NCBI GenBank assembly: GCA_035578155.1
Contig: JAPWDM010000003.1
Span: 25,052,416 to 25,116,415, forward strand
Direction of reading: 5' to 3'
DNA: 64,000 nt
Source of the DNA: Brachynemurus nebulosus
Lineage: Eukaryota; Arthropoda; Insecta; Neuroptera; Myrmeleontidae
Part shown: positions 35,425 to 47,834 of the stretch, piece after piece
Position numbering within the stretch: position 1 is the stretch's first letter
How the letters are laid out: every line of letters starts with the position of its first letter
Program-made: the position numbers and the translations under genes
Notes under the pieces: generated by a model
What the model saw: only the letters and a program-made list of their open reading frames with translations
Database searches by the model: none
What the model was told of the DNA's origin: nothing

Positions 35425-36897
35425 CTTTACAAGGAAAGGTTCGCAGGTGTCCACCTCCGGTTTCAATGCCGCTGAAATATGTTATTCTACGTCGAAATCT
35501 AAGAGAGACGTGTTTTGTTTTATCGGCGGAAAAACGGTTTGAAGAGGTAAAATCGACCTTCAAAAATTGGGGTAAAAATTTAATTTTTCAAATATCTCGA
35601 AAACAGTAAGAGATAGAGCAAAAGTTTAAACTGGCGATGTTGCTCTTTTTTTAAAGATCTATCTATTGATATGCAATTAGTTTAATTTACATCAATAAGG
35701 TTGGTTGGGGGTTGAAATTTGGGGGTTAATTTTGCAAGAAGGGGGTGAAAATTAAAAAATATAAAGTTCACTGATTTCAAATCTACGTCAAAAAATCTAA
35801 CTGACCTGTTTTTGCCCAATGTCCTAATATTAAGTCTAAGGGTAGTTAACTAGGGGGTGACTGTGTCGAATAGTCGTACCTGCTACTTGGGTAGTTCTAG
35901 AAGTTCTTCTTCATGCAAAATAGTTTAAGACAATTAGAATAACGTAGAAATGAAATTTTTGATTTTAAAATTAATTTTGAGCAACACTGGTGAGGGGGCG
36001 AGTCACCTTCTTAAATTACATACTAGTTTACATACACACTCATTTTTAATAGTAACACACGACAGTGGGTAATAATGTCACAATCAGTGGTTCTGAAGTT
36101 GGACTATCGTATGTAAGGCTTTTATTGGTTTTCATTCATTTTGAAAATATCGTTATTTTCGGTATCGATAATTTTCGATAACGAAAACTATAACATCCAT
36201 TAAAAAAACAGACCTTATAAAAACCTTACATACGATAGTCCAACTTCAGAACCACTTATTGTGACATTGTTACCCACTGTCAGTGTGTTAATAGTACAAA
36301 TGAGTATTAGTAAACTAATATGTAATTTAAGAGGGTGACTCGCCCCCTCTCCAATGTGGCTCAAACTGAATTTTGAAATCGAAAATTTCATTTCTACGTT
36401 ATTCTGACTGTCTTAAACTATTTTCTATGAAGAAGAACTTCTTGAACTACCCAAGTAGTACGACTATTTGACACAGTAACCCGCTAGTTAACTACCCTTA
36501 GACTTAATATTAGGACATTGAGCAAAAATAGGTCAATTAGATTTTCTGACGTAGATTTCAAATCTGTAAACAAAATTTTTATATTTTTAAATTTTCAAAA
36601 TTAACCCCCAAATTTGAACCCCTAACGACCCCTGTTGATATAAATTGAACGAATTGCATATCAATAGATAGCTCTTCAAAAAAGAGTAATATCGCCAATT
36701 TCAACTTTTGCTTTATCTCTTACTGTTTTCAAGATATTTGAAAAATTAAATTTTAACCCCAATTTTTGAACGGCGATTTCACCCCTTCAAACCGTTTTAC
36801 GGCGATAAAACAAAATACGTGTCTCTTAGATTTCGACGTAGAATAACATATTTCAGCGGCATTGAAACCGGAGGAGGACACCTGGACACCTTTCTTT
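35425..36897. mobile_element. 1.47-kb palindromic (snapback) element
   Basis: Two arms of about 700 bp lie in inverted orientation around a centre near 36170. The outer ends are GAAAGGTTCGCAGGTGTCC and, inverted, GGACACCTGGACACCTTTC. The inner arms are TTGGACTATCGTATGTAAGG and its inverse, with a roughly 90-bp loop that includes GGTATCGATAATTTTCG. The arms differ by scattered substitutions and small indels. No transposase was found. It has internal similarity to about 2020-2110. No target duplication was identified, so its class is unknown. Confidence 0.82.
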
Positions 36898-37269
36898 GTT
36901 AGATTGTTCTATTCTGTTCTCAATTCTCTTAGCTAGGAGAATGATGCCGTTTTTTGTTTGTTTATTTCATTTTATCCGTTTGTGTTTGTGTTAGATCTTC
37001 GGTCGCTCCTATTTATTATTGTTATATGAATGAATTGAAAGCGTAGTAATAATATTCTTCGACGCGTTCATATCTCCATTGTTCAAACGTAAACATTGTT
37101 GAACGTTATATGAAATTGTTTTTAATATGGTTGTATTAAGGAATGAAAAATCAGCGAGTGTTGCTATAGTATGCAGTCTGCCGATATTCTGTGTTCTATT
37201 TTTCTACCGTATTCATAAGTATACGATCACATATAATTATGAAGATTATCAGTTTTTTAAATTACATTT
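36898..37269. other. Spacer
   Basis: No gene, RNA or repeat was recognised. Confidence 0.4.
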
Positions 37270-38717
37270 TACATGAAATATGGTTTTCGGGCTATTTGGC
37301 CGAACATGTAATTCAAATAAATATCGACACCTTCTTAAGAATTACAGAAATACTTAAAAGCAGTTCTTTAATTATAAATATAATACGGTACTTGACTGTA
37401 TTTAAAATTTGTGTCAAATGTTAAATAATTGTATGCATTATCATTACATATGTCTAATTTTAATGATGAAACACAAAAAGATTTGATAACTATTTAGAAA
37501 TTTTATTTTGAAAATCGCCATTTTTCAACAAATATTCAAATTAGTGAAAACGCGCCATTTCTTGAAAATGACGTAACATTTTGCAGCTAGATATGTCGAT
37601 TTTGATAATTTTCATCGATGAGATAAAATTGTGTTTCCTTTTGAATATTTCTATTAGCTTATATATATATAGTAATAATAATCGGCCAGAATTCTAATAA
37701 ATACTTGCTTTTACTTTGACTTTTTATGAATATAATCAAAGTTTTGAGGTTATAAATATTGACATTGACGTTTAGTTGCTTCAAACTGTGACGTCAATAT
37801 AGCGAGGTGTTTTTGCCGTCTTTTTCTCATTTAAAATTGTAGGGTTACTTTTTTTGATGATTTTTTACAGAATCTGTCGAAAATAAAAAAATCACTTAAC
37901 TGACATGGAAAAACAATACTTTTAGAATATTTTCGTAACTTCAGTCAAGAACCCTATTCTTGCAGTCTAGTATCATTTCCACCGTTAGTTGAAATAACAT
38001 TAGGTTGTGTAATATGAAATGTCGTTTTTCGACCACTTGGTATACCATGTAATTCAAATAAATATAAAGACTTGTTTAAGCATTAGAGAAATTTTTAAAA
38101 GTAATTATTTAATCTTAAATATAATTCATGCAACCTGTAATAATTTCCACTGTTAGCAGGAAAAACATTAGGTCATGTAATATGAAATGTCGTATTCCGA
38201 TCATCTAGTCTACCATGTAATTCAAATAAGTATATCGACACTTTCTTAAGCGCCACAGAAATGTTTAAAAGTAGTTCTTTAAATTTAAACTGAGTTTTTG
38301 CAGCTTGAAGTCATTTCCACCGTTAGCTAAAATAACATTAGCTCATGTAATATGAAATCTCGTATTCATATACCAGCAATTTCTTAAGCACTAGTGAAAT
38401 GTTTATAAGCAATTCTTCAAATTTAAGTAGAATTCTTACCAGAGGCGATTTTAGAATTTTTATTTTAAGTAGGACCGAATGTTTCTGATTGTAAACATAT
38501 ATAATTTATGTGTATCATTTTTCTTTAAAATGTGGACATTTTTTATCGCATATTTTTAAACTGAATAAAATGTACGTACAATAGTTTCTAGAAACATTTA
38601 CAGGCCATTTCAGGTAATCACATACCACTTAAAAGAATCTATATATAACCCACTTTGGGGCCCTAAACATTTTATTGTTACCAGCCCCACTTACGCCCTT
38701 GCAAGATATATGCACAC

Positions 38718-39642
38718 CAGTGGCGGCGATAACGGGCCCGCAGGGCCCGTGGCTCGGGGTGGCCCCGGCCGGCAGTGGTAAACGTATTAATTCCAATGAT
38801 TTTTTTAAGCATTCAAATGGTTTTTGAATACAGAAGGCGGAAAGAAAACAAATGTATTTGTCATTTGTTTCAATAATTGTTTCTAATTTTTGACTCACTG
38901 TTCTGCTCTGCCGTAGAAAAGGAAAACTATCGATAGCACTGTCGAAACCATCGATGATTTTTTACCGACCAGAAATTATCGAAAGTATGACCTTGACAGA
39001 CAGCTTCTATCTGTGTGTGTGCATGTTGCCACTTGTCAACCAGTCTCTAGTATTATGAACGCGAACTCAAAAGACCTCCAGAAACTGGAGTGAGGAGAAC
39101 AAAAATTGTATTATTTACGTAGTTACCAGCCAAACAAAGTAATTATGTTTTTAAAGGAGTGAGTGAATAAACGTATATTTATTAATATGGTAGACAAAGA
39201 TAAATGCAGATGTAGGTAACAATGTTCTTGTTCAAAATAAAGACAATTTTTTTCACTTTACTAATACCACTTTATTTAAAGTCTTAATTGTTTGTGACAT
39301 GTTTCGGCCCGTATAGTCATTGATGGACTATTCGTCAATGGCCATACAGACCGAAACATGTCACAGACAATTAAGACTTTAAATAAAGTGGTATTGGTAA
39401 AGTAAAAAAATTGTCTTTTTATTTTAAAATGGAATACTATAAAGTAAAGCTCAAATCTATCAAAGTTCTTTTTCGCTTGCGCCCATGATACAACAGTAAA
39501 CACAGTCCCCGGGGCGGCAAATTTTAAGGGCAGCATTTTTACAACTGGCGAGCAAAAGAAAATCTAAAGTCGCCAATTTGTCTAAGGGGGCCCGCAAAAC
39601 GATTCTTGTGGGAGGCCCTCTCATTGCTTACCGCCGCCACTG
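38718..39642. mobile_element. hAT element, 925 bp, non-autonomous
   Basis: The ends CAGTGGCGGCGATAACGG and the inverse of CCGCCGCCACTG are flanked by ATGCACAC/ATGCACGC (7 of 8 identical). It contains GC-rich subterminal parts (GGGCCCGCAGGGCCCGTGG) and a nested hairpin at 39241-39460. The minus frame of 89 codons across the left end (VSQKLETIIETNDKYIC ...) may be leftover coding sequence but is not recognised. Confidence 0.83.
39241..39460. repeat. Hairpin plus recurrent end motif
   Basis: Arms of about 75 bp (GACATGTTTCGGCCCGTATA and inverse, then ATTAAGACTTTAAATAAAG) are followed by GGAATACTATAAAGTAAAG at 39431-39460. The same hairpin-then-motif order occurs at 20898 and 21134. A related GACATGTTTCGGTCAATA lies at about 55567. 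Confidence 0.75.
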
Positions 39643-39784
39643 ATGCACGCAAACAAAAACAATAAATATAAAACAAAATTAAATAATATAAGAAACTAAA
39701 ACAAATATTCAAAATAGATAAGAAATATTGATTCAAATATTCAAAGTAAACAGTTTGAGCAAACCCTCGGGCTCTAGCTAGCTA

Positions 39785-40169
39785 CGAGGGTGAATCAAAA
39801 AGTTCTTAGAATCGCATATTCATATAATATTTTTGGAGGTAATTTGATATTAATTTTGAAGAACTATTCGATTCGAAATATTGGACCACCCACTATATTC
39901 TCTGGACTTACTTACTTACTTATTCCCGAAATTAAAGGAACATATCCGGGGGAAGAAAGTTGACGATGATGGTTTTGCGGTTATGGTTGCCGTAGAAGAG
40001 TTTTTCGAGAGTAAAGGAAATCATTTTTTTTAAAGAAGGAAGATATTCTAAATATATAGAATTCTAAATATATAGAATTGGAAGGAAATTAGGTAAAAAA
40101 ATAAAATATTTTTGATTGAATTTTCATATATTTTTATAGTGATTCCAAGAACTTTTTGATTCGCCCTCG
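39785..40169. mobile_element. mariner-type MITE, 385 bp
   Basis: Twenty-nine-base TIRs, CGAGGGTGAATCAAAAAG at the left and its inverse at the right, flanked by TA. 'TACGAGGGxxxxTCAAAAAGTTC' is the classic start of insect mariner elements. No transposase is retained; the interior has an (ACTT)n run near 39905. Confidence 0.9.
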
Positions 40170-40397
40170 TATTTGTATAAGTTGCCTATGCCATGATCCG
40201 ACCCTGAACGTCGATGTTTTATCTGAATTACATTCTCTGCCAAGTGGCCTGAAAACGACAATTCATACTGCAGGACCTAATAATGATATTACCGATAATG
40301 GTGGAAATAATTCCGAGCTACAAGAATAATATTTAAAATTAAAAAACTACTTTTAAGAAAAACCCCGCACAAAACTTATGGAAAATGGATATCGATC

Positions 40398-40551
40398 AAA
40401 TCGGCTGAAATTTCACTATGTTATAGTTTCCGACTAATGAAAAGTTACCAACGCACCAAGTCCCAAAAGTCAATATTTTTAGTACTTGGTGCCATCGTAA
40501 CTTTTCATCAGTAGGGCAGAAATTATAAGATAGTGAAATTTCAGCCAATTT
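40398..40551. repeat. Hairpin, about 65-bp arms
   Basis: AATCGGCTGAAATTTCACTA ... CACCAAGT pairs with ACTTGGTG ... TAGTGAAATTTCAGCC. It is a probable small foldback insertion inside the inverted 185-bp units. Confidence 0.75.
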
Positions 40552-41647
40552 GACGGGATGCGGGTCCTTTCTCTGACGCTTAAAAAAGTGTCGATATTAG
40601 TCTGAATTAAGTAGTCGACCAAGTGGTCGGAAAACGTCATTTCATATTACACGACCTAATATTATTCTGGATTATGTCGAAAATGATTCCAACCTATACA
40701 GGAAAACTATTCAAAATTAAATAATTGCTTTTAAACTTTTCTCTAATGCTTAAAAAATTAATAACATTTATCTAAATTACATGGTCGGCCAAGTGGTCGG
40801 AAAACGACATTTCATATTACACGACCTAATATTATTTTAGATAATGGCGAAAATGATTCCGAGCTACAAGAAATCTATTCAGAGTTAAAGAATGGCTGTT
40901 AAAGATTTTTTTAATGCTTAAAAAAGTGTCGATATTTGTCTGGATTATATGGCTGGCCAAGTGGTCGGGAAACGACATTTCATACTACACGACCTAATGG
41001 TATTCCAATCAATGGCAGAAATTATTCCAGGCTAAAAGAAATCTACTCAAGGTTAAAGAATTGTTTCTAACATTTAACATAAAATGTCTTTAAAGTTTAC
41101 ACATATAAAGTGCCGACACGTGTTGATCCACATTGGGACCCTAGACATTTTCTTGCTTTTTTCATTTTTTCAAAATTTTTGGGTAGGCCTGGGCCTAGCT
41201 GGCCTACCCGCGAAAATCGCCATTATTTCTTACAACCAATATTGACACTTTCTTAAACAGTACAGAATGTTTAAGAGCAGTTCCTTAAATTTAAATAGAA
41301 TTCTTGTAGCCTGGAGTCATTTCCACCGTTAGCTAAATTAACATTAGATCGTGTAATATGAAATATCGTATTTCAATCATTTGTTCTACAATGTAATTCA
41401 GATAAATTTCGACAATATCTCAAACATTAGTGTAATGTTTAAAAGCAATTCTTGAATTTTAAATAGTATATTTGTTGCAGTCTGGAATCATTTCCACTGG
41501 TAACTAAAATAACACTAGGTCATGTAATATGAAATGTCGTTTCCCAACCACTTGGCCGATCATGTAATTCAGATAAATTTCGGCACATTCTTAAACACTA
41601 TAGAAGTGTTTAAAAGCAATTCTTTAATTTTAAACAAAATCTTTGTA

Positions 41648-42919
41648 GGGTAAAAGCCCCGATTGTGGAACACTATTTTTAGGTATTTCATCAAACTTGC
41701 TTATAAAAATTAATAAATGAATTAAACACCCATTTTTTTTCTTAATAAGCATGAAACCAAGTTTTTTTAATCCAATGAATATGTTTTTAAGAAAATATAA
41801 CCCAAGAATTTTGAGTTATTAATGTTTTGTTTTATAATTTGTTGACACGTATAAAAAAACGGGCAGAATATATTAACACCCTTTAAAAAATCAGCATAGG
41901 CACCTAAAAAAAAACACGTATTTAATATACATGGCATACAGTGCCATTTTTTTGACGTATACTGATATGACGAGTTTGATATCTACAGCACTGATTATGT
42001 ATAGAGTATAGTAATTATTTAAAATAGCGAGAGACATGGCGACATTTTTTGATGTATCTATGTAAGTATTTATTGATGGTTTTCTAGAAAACTGACACAA
42101 GTCAAAAAACGTGATTTTGCAGGAAATCATTTTTAAAATTGCACAATATTCACATGTTTGATATTTCTTAAAAGTAAAAATTTTATTGTTTCCAAGTACA
42201 ATATTATAATATGTTTTTTTTTTTTTTTTAAATATTTATTTTCACCTTTTTTGAAAAACTTTTATGCAAAATGGCGCACAAATCCCATGTGTGTCATAAC
42301 ATAAATAGTGTCCAACATAAATTGCTAGCAGTGCCACAAAGCGTTCGATCTGTGAAGTACGTTTAAAAATTGATATAGGTTTCGTAGTACTTACAGTATA
42401 CGATTCTCGCCACCTAAATCGCCACCTTATCCATCTACCATTGTTAATTTTTAATTATAGTTATATTATATGTCGTTTCAAATCTAATATGTCTGACGTT
42501 TTTATTTAATAATAAAAATTTCGAAGTTTTAAATCAATATTAATTATTTTTCAATTGATTTTACGTTCTGAAATAAAGAAAATATTAAAGTGAAATTATA
42601 AAAACAGTTAGTTAAGTGTTTTAGGCCCAAAAATCAAAACGTTTATAAAATAGATAAATAATAGGTCATTCTCAAAATGGAATACATACCCTAAAACTTC
42701 GAACTCATTTAAAAACACTTCTACAAATAATATTTAACCCGTATAAAAAGATAATTTAGCTATCCTAATCCCTTAAATAGACTAATAAAAATTATATGTA
42801 TACTTTTATTATGCTAATAACTTTAAAAATTCGGTGAAAAATGTTACAATCTATAACTCATGTGTTTTGAATAATGATCATCCACCATTATAAAAATTCA
42901 CGAATTCAACAAAAATTGT

Positions 42920-42982
<63 letters not shown>

Positions 42983-43155
42983 CTTAAATTAAGTGAGGAA
43001 ACATTAAATGCGAGGTGAATTTAAATTGAAAAATAATCATTCTATTAATAATAATTTTTGTTATCAGAAGTTTCTTTCAGAAATAACTTCATTAAGATAT
43101 AAATGTCAAAACTGTTTTTCTATTGGATCGCGTTCCACAAACGGGGCTTTTACCC
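41648..43155. mobile_element. Family C element, copy 2 (1508 bp)
   Basis: Ends GGGTAAAAGCCCCGATTG and the inverse, TA on each side. The flanking 185-bp array resumes directly after the right TA (CTAGAATCACTTTTACCG), which fixes the insertion point. It carries a (TA)n at 42923-42981. The interior has diverged from copy 1 between about 42000 and 42900. The minus frame of 79 codons is not recognised. Confidence 0.88.
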
Positions 43156-43381
43156 TATACTAGAATCACTTTTACCGTTAGTTGGAATGTTAGTTGAATA
43201 TTCGCCATTTCTCTGTTATTCACACATTTTTCTGCGGACCACTGAGATACTTTCGCGTCCCGGCGCGGCGGTTGGGAAACATTTATTTAACACATTATTG
43301 TGATGTAGCAACTACGTTCTCGCGAAATTGGCCAAGGCGAGTTTGGCTGAGGCAGGCCGAGGCATATGAATAGCATTAAAA

Positions 43382-43836
43382 GCCGGTTCTACACGATGCT
43401 ACGAACGTTTCTTCCAACGTTCGATCGAACGTTTGATGCAAGTAAGTTCAAGAGTTAGTGCTGCGAATGTTCCTGCTACACGGTGAATCGAATGTTTGAT
43501 CCAATACATATGAAAATAGTTTGGTACAAACGTTTATTCAGTGGACGAGGATGTTATATGTCTGATGTTATCTCTAATGTTATACACTGATATTGTCTCT
43601 TTTCATATGAACGAGCTGTGTAGCCGTTGAGTGGAACCAACGAACACTATCCTTCAAACGTTGGAAGCTTCCTTTTGACTCAGTGTAAGAATTCCGAAAT
43701 CGGCTGAAACATGGCCAAATGCGAAAGTTCGACGCTCGACATTGGACGCTCATGGGTTCGAATAACGGCCACACGATGCGACGAATCAACAAACGTCCAA
43801 TGTTGGAAGTTGTTCGTAGCATCGTGTAGAACCGGC
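43382..43836. mobile_element. piggyBac-type (TTAA) MITE, copy 2
   Basis: 455 bp, with ends GCCGGTTCTACACGATGC and a perfect inverse (GCATCGTGTAGAACCGGC). TTAA follows on the right (43837-43840); the left flank reads AAAA after ATT, a decayed site. It is very similar to copy 1 at 25948 and less decayed at its right end. Frames of 60-118 codons over it are incidental. Confidence 0.85.
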
Positions 43837-43840
43837 TTAA

Positions 43841-44853
43841 CACTAACCACAAGGCACAACAAGGTGACTTTCTACACTCTCCTACTCGGTCAACTTTGCA
43901 AGAATGTAGTTGACCTATTACAAGAAAGTGAGGCAAAATTCGAAGAATCGTACATAATTATAAACAATCGAATAACTTGATAATGATTTCATTAGAATGA
44001 AAGATATTTAATTTAATTACCCATCAAATTAATTAATGAATGAATCATATTCAGTTACGGTCACCGAAATTATATAATTTAATTTACAACAAATAACTAC
44101 GGTAAAATTTTCTCAGAAGACTGCTTTTATTTAGTTTCAGTACATTTGACATTTTCTTAACATTTTTTTTTCCATTAATAAAAATAATGTTAAAAAATTT
44201 ATAAAATAAATTTAATGTAAAAAAAGCATTTTGCATTTCATAATCTATTTTTAATAGCTATTTTCCATTTTCTATTTTAAATATGTTCAACAAAACCATT
44301 TTCAATTTTGTATTTTAAATGCATTTTTGGGAATCATTTTCCATTTTCTGTTTTAAATAGTTTCTATGAACCATTTTTCCCAGCCATGCACGTATCGAAA
44401 TAATTTCGGAGAAAAAGGGATTATTAAAAAAATTCCCACACAATACATTCATCAGTTTGGAAAAAAATTCCTATACACCATACAAAAGACTATCGAAATA
44501 ATTTGGCAGATTTAAATGGACGAACAAACGTTAATATTACAAAAAGGTTCCATTGAATGCTAATTTTACTTTAACTTTACAATACATTTTGCCATTTCGT
44601 GTAGAGATAGCTTTACCATTAATCCCTATACCCTATATACGTTCGACAATAGAATTTAAGAATTCTATTATGTATAGATACTTACAGAGTGGAAAAAAAT
44701 GTTTTCTTTCGTAAAAAACGAAATAAATAAGAAAATTTAATTTGCGTTTATCGTAAAAAAACATTTTCGATTCGTGTTCGCACGTTTCAAATAATGAAAT
44801 GACGAATAAAATTGAAATTATACAAAATATTTTATATATAATAAAATAATGTA
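43841..44853. other. Spacer with a degenerate tandem block
   Basis: No gene is seen. At about 44225-44380 a unit of about 55 bp recurs (ATTTTCCATTTTCTATTTTAA, ATTTTCAATTTTGTATTTTAA and similar), three to four times. Confidence 0.5.
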
Positions 44854-44861
44854 CGAAGCAT

Positions 44862-46357
44862 CAGGGCCGCGCCAAGGGACATTTGCGCTGGGGTGCAAGA
44901 CAAAAATTGCCGCCCCTAAAATGCCAAACTCATTTGTAATACATTTTTGATAATAAAATATATGCCTCCCGGCTACCAGTTTACTTACTATATATACTTA
45001 CTTTAATGAAATGCATAAAATATTATAAAATATTTAGGATTATAAATGGAATAAAACACTTAAGCTTTTTTTAACAATTTAGTTCGCATAAATTTCAAGA
45101 ACAAGTAAATAAAAATAAATAATTTTACACAAAACAAAAACGAATAGTAACAATTTTAAAATTTTATATAAAATTCACTTTCCTTGCCTTTTTTATTGCA
45201 AATTCATTTATTAAATCTGACATGTCAATATCTGCGGCAATTTTGTTTTCTATGCTAATTAAACTTAAATACGATATTCTTTCCTGTGACATACTGGATC
45301 TTAAATATTTTTTTATTAACTTAAGTTTCGAAAAACTTCTCTCACCAGATGCCACTGTCACAGCCTCACAGGTATTGTCAAAAATATTCTTAATGCAATT
45401 GTCATATTCGGAAACATTGTAGTATGATCATTAGAAAATATATAATCTAATACTGTTAATGCATTCATGTCGGGATTAATATAAAATTATGTTAAAAGAG
45501 TTTCTATTTCATCACATAAATCTAACGCATTTATATCAGATTCGTTCCGCAGAGCCCAAAAGGGGATGTTTTTTACTTAAATTTCTGAGACACGAAATAA
45601 TGTAACTTTTCCAAGAAAAGAGTATGAAGTGCTCCAATTTAAAGAACATCCATAAATCTTATCCTAAGTGGAATAAGCAATATAATATCGAAAGAACATG
45701 TATATTTTAAACTAAATTGCTTGCAGATGTGGGTAAGCAAATATTGAAAACAAAATTTATAATAACAAAAAACAGAAATAATAAATTAGGTTTAAGATAT
45801 CAACCAAATAGGAAAAAGAAGATAAAATAAAAATGTTGGTTTTAAAACCAAACAATTGAAATCTTAAACTCTTTTATTATATTTCGACTGTTCAATACAG
45901 TGTTTACTAAGTCTTATTTAAAAGAATAATATTTTACTGAGAGATCCTCAGTCATCAATTTTTAGTTTGTTCTGTTTACTAATTGTCACGTACTATATAC
46001 AACGTAACGCAACGAAAACTAAACAATTTTAAAGATTGATAAATGTTTTATGTGTAGAATTCAACGACGGTTTTTATAAAATTAAAGCGTGCAAGAACAT
46101 GTTCGATCCCGATCCCGTTTGATCTCGCCGATTACCGCGCAAATGATTGTTGTCGCTGGTCGACAATCGGAATAATCGGATTACCGACGGGTCACAACAA
46201 TCATAATAGACAAGTGTTTAAGCAAAATGCGGGTAACATTTAGTGTCATCAAAATTACCACATAAAAATAGTAATAATTTTATATTTTATTTGCCGCCCC
46301 CAAAGCCTGCCGCCGGGGTACTAGGCACCCCTAACACCCCCGCTTGGCGCGGCCCTG
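44862..46357 (-). mobile_element. hAT transposon, internally deleted, 1496 bp
   Basis: The ends CAGGGCCGCGCCAAGG and the inverse of CTTGGCGCGGCCCTG are flanked by a perfect 8-bp duplication CGAAGCAT (44854-44861 and 46358-46365). Inside is the 3' part of a hAT transposase gene on the minus strand (45164-45560). Complete hAT elements are usually 2.5-4 kb, so the 5' half of the gene has been deleted. The intact duplication shows the insertion is not ancient. Confidence 0.93.
45164..45560 (-). pseudogene. hAT transposase C-terminal pseudogene
   Basis: The minus strand reads INALDLCDEIETLLT, a stop, then FYINPDMNALTVLDYIFSN, TIALRIFLTIPV, and after a frameshift VTVASGERSFSKLKLIKK with YLRSSMSQERISYLSL. 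This is the C-terminal dimerisation domain of ZMYM1-like hAT transposases. The frameshift is caused by about eight extra bases at about 45355-45363, a partial repeat of GTGAGGCT/GTGAC. With the in-frame stop it makes two lesions. The end IENKIAADIDMSDLINEF and a lysine-rich tail are intact. The protein would have been a nuclear transposase. Confidence 0.85.
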
Positions 46358-46365
46358 CGAAGCAT

Positions 46366-47486
46366 CTTGAATACAAAGCTCATTTTGAAAAACATTTGAA
46401 GGCATAAAAAAAACTGTATGCGTAAAAATTTAATTGTTAGCTGTTAGGTATAGCAAAAAGCTGACAACCTAGTTGTAGGACTTTCTCCTCCCGTTTTGAT
46501 TTGAAATCTATTGAGAGGTGGGAGTTTGGATTAATAACTGATAAAGGATTGGTATATAAGCATTTATGAAAAGTAGACAAAGAGAAATCCCAGAAAAAGA
46601 ATTCCCTTCAGTGGTTAAAAAAAATATTAAAATCTACTTTGAATTTTTAGGGTAGAGGGGTGCATTTTTAAGGAAGGTTATTGGGTATAATGTTGTTCTA
46701 AACTGAAATTTCGAGAAACTATTAAATATTTACAATTGTGCGAAATTTTGCCTTCGCCACCCTACAGGGCGGAAAGTTTATATTTCTAGTTAATCTCATT
46801 CTTACCCACTATGACACCACTTTAGAAAATCGCTTGCTGGTTGAAAGTATACTACAATTCCTGCTTTAATGTCAATTTCAAAAATTTTTTAGTTCTGATC
46901 AAGATGTCAAAAAAAAAATCCTGTACATATATGTATAAGTCACATGACTTGTGAAAAAAAAAATATTCTCCTAAAATAATATTTTATAATTGGTTTCGGC
47001 TAATTATTTGTTTAATATTTTAGCAATCCATCAAGTGTGTAAAAAACAAAACTAAAACTTTACTAAATCGCAGTTATTATTTTACCAAAATTAATTTTAA
47101 AAATTCATATATTTTTTAAATCGATCACTGTATCCTAACCCCTTAAGGTAATAGGAGGTTGTATTGATTGTTAAAGGTAAGAGAATATTACCAACACTAT
47201 GTATGTACTGAGCAAACAGAACAGCATAGATAATTCCAGATAATTCTTGGAACAAACTATCTGAAAAAAAAATAATTTTATTTATTATTACAATATTAGT
47301 AGTTCAGCCATTCTGTTGAAACATATCCTTTGCAGTAAAAAGGGTGCATACTAGTTCGCTCCCGCGGTCAGATTTTAATCTTATCTTGAAAATGGGTCGT
47401 AGGTTAGTTCGCTCCCGACTTGTTATCTACTGACAGGTACTGACAGGAAAATTAATTAGTTAAAAATATTCAAACTGATACATATA
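46366..47486. other. Spacer without recognised genes
   Basis: A minus-strand open stretch at 46806-46863 (contains GIVVYFQPASDFLKWCHS) ends at GTAAGAAT. It is a weak exon-like signal. Otherwise nothing was recognised. Confidence 0.35.
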
Positions 47487-47834
47487 CAGCCATTCTTTAG
47501 TTACGGACATGACATTTTCACTCACATTTACACGTCTTCTCATAAGAAAAAAATAGAAGTTATTGTTTTTTTTTTATAAATTTTCAATACTAAGCAAATG
47601 TGTACACAATATTTGTACTGAATATAAAATACATAACATTATTAGTTTTAGTGCTAGAGATATGTTACGGACGCGACAAAAAGGTACTTTTTGTTCAGTA
47701 CAAATATTGTATACACATTTGTCCATCTGCCTAGTATTGGAAATTTATAAAAAAACAATAACTTCTATTTTTTTTCTTATGAGAAGGCGTGTAAAGTGCG
47801 AGAAAATATCATGTCCGTAACGTCCGAATGGCTG
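47487..47834. mobile_element. Foldback MITE, about 150-bp arms
   Basis: CAGCCATTCTTTAGTTACGG ... TTGTGTACACA pairs with the inverse on the right, ending CGTAACGTCCGAATGGCTG. The loop at about 47640-47690 is short. A TA precedes the left end, but the right flank is AG, so the target site is unclear. The frame at 47563-47820 crosses the palindrome and is incidental. Confidence 0.75.

Larger units (their letters stand above)
38440..41225. mobile_element. Probable hAT element holding nested insertions
   Basis: The left end CAGAGGCGATTTTAG and right end AAAATCGCCATTA are inverse over GGCGATTTT. The flanks ATTCTTAC/TTTCTTAC match at seven of eight. The right side also has the GC-rich GGTAGGCCTGGGCCTAG segment typical of hAT subtermini. 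The interior contains another hAT element, a mariner MITE, a hairpin and inverted 185-bp units. No transposase was recognised. The outer two bases of the right end are not canonical, hence moderate confidence. Confidence 0.42.
37270..43190. repeat. Array of a roughly 185-bp tandem repeat, interrupted
   Basis: Units contain TCATTTCCACCGTTAGCT, AACATTAGGTCATGTAATAT, GAAATGTCGTTTTCCGACCA and ATGTAATTCAAATAAATAT. Forward units occur at about 37270-37400, 37960-38439, 41234-41647 and 43156-43190. Inverted units lie at about 40190-40330 and 40590-41095. The array is split by a probable hAT element (38440-41225) and by family C copy 2 (41648-43155). It is non-coding satellite-like DNA. Confidence 0.78.

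Noticed and set aside
39241..39420. Hammerhead ribozyme suspected in the hairpin with GACATGTTTCGG
   Set aside because: The conserved CTGATGA and GAAA core elements are not both present in the right order.
43580..43936. 118-codon minus frame
   Set aside because: Covers the non-coding TTAA MITE; the equivalent frame is broken in the sister copy at 25948.
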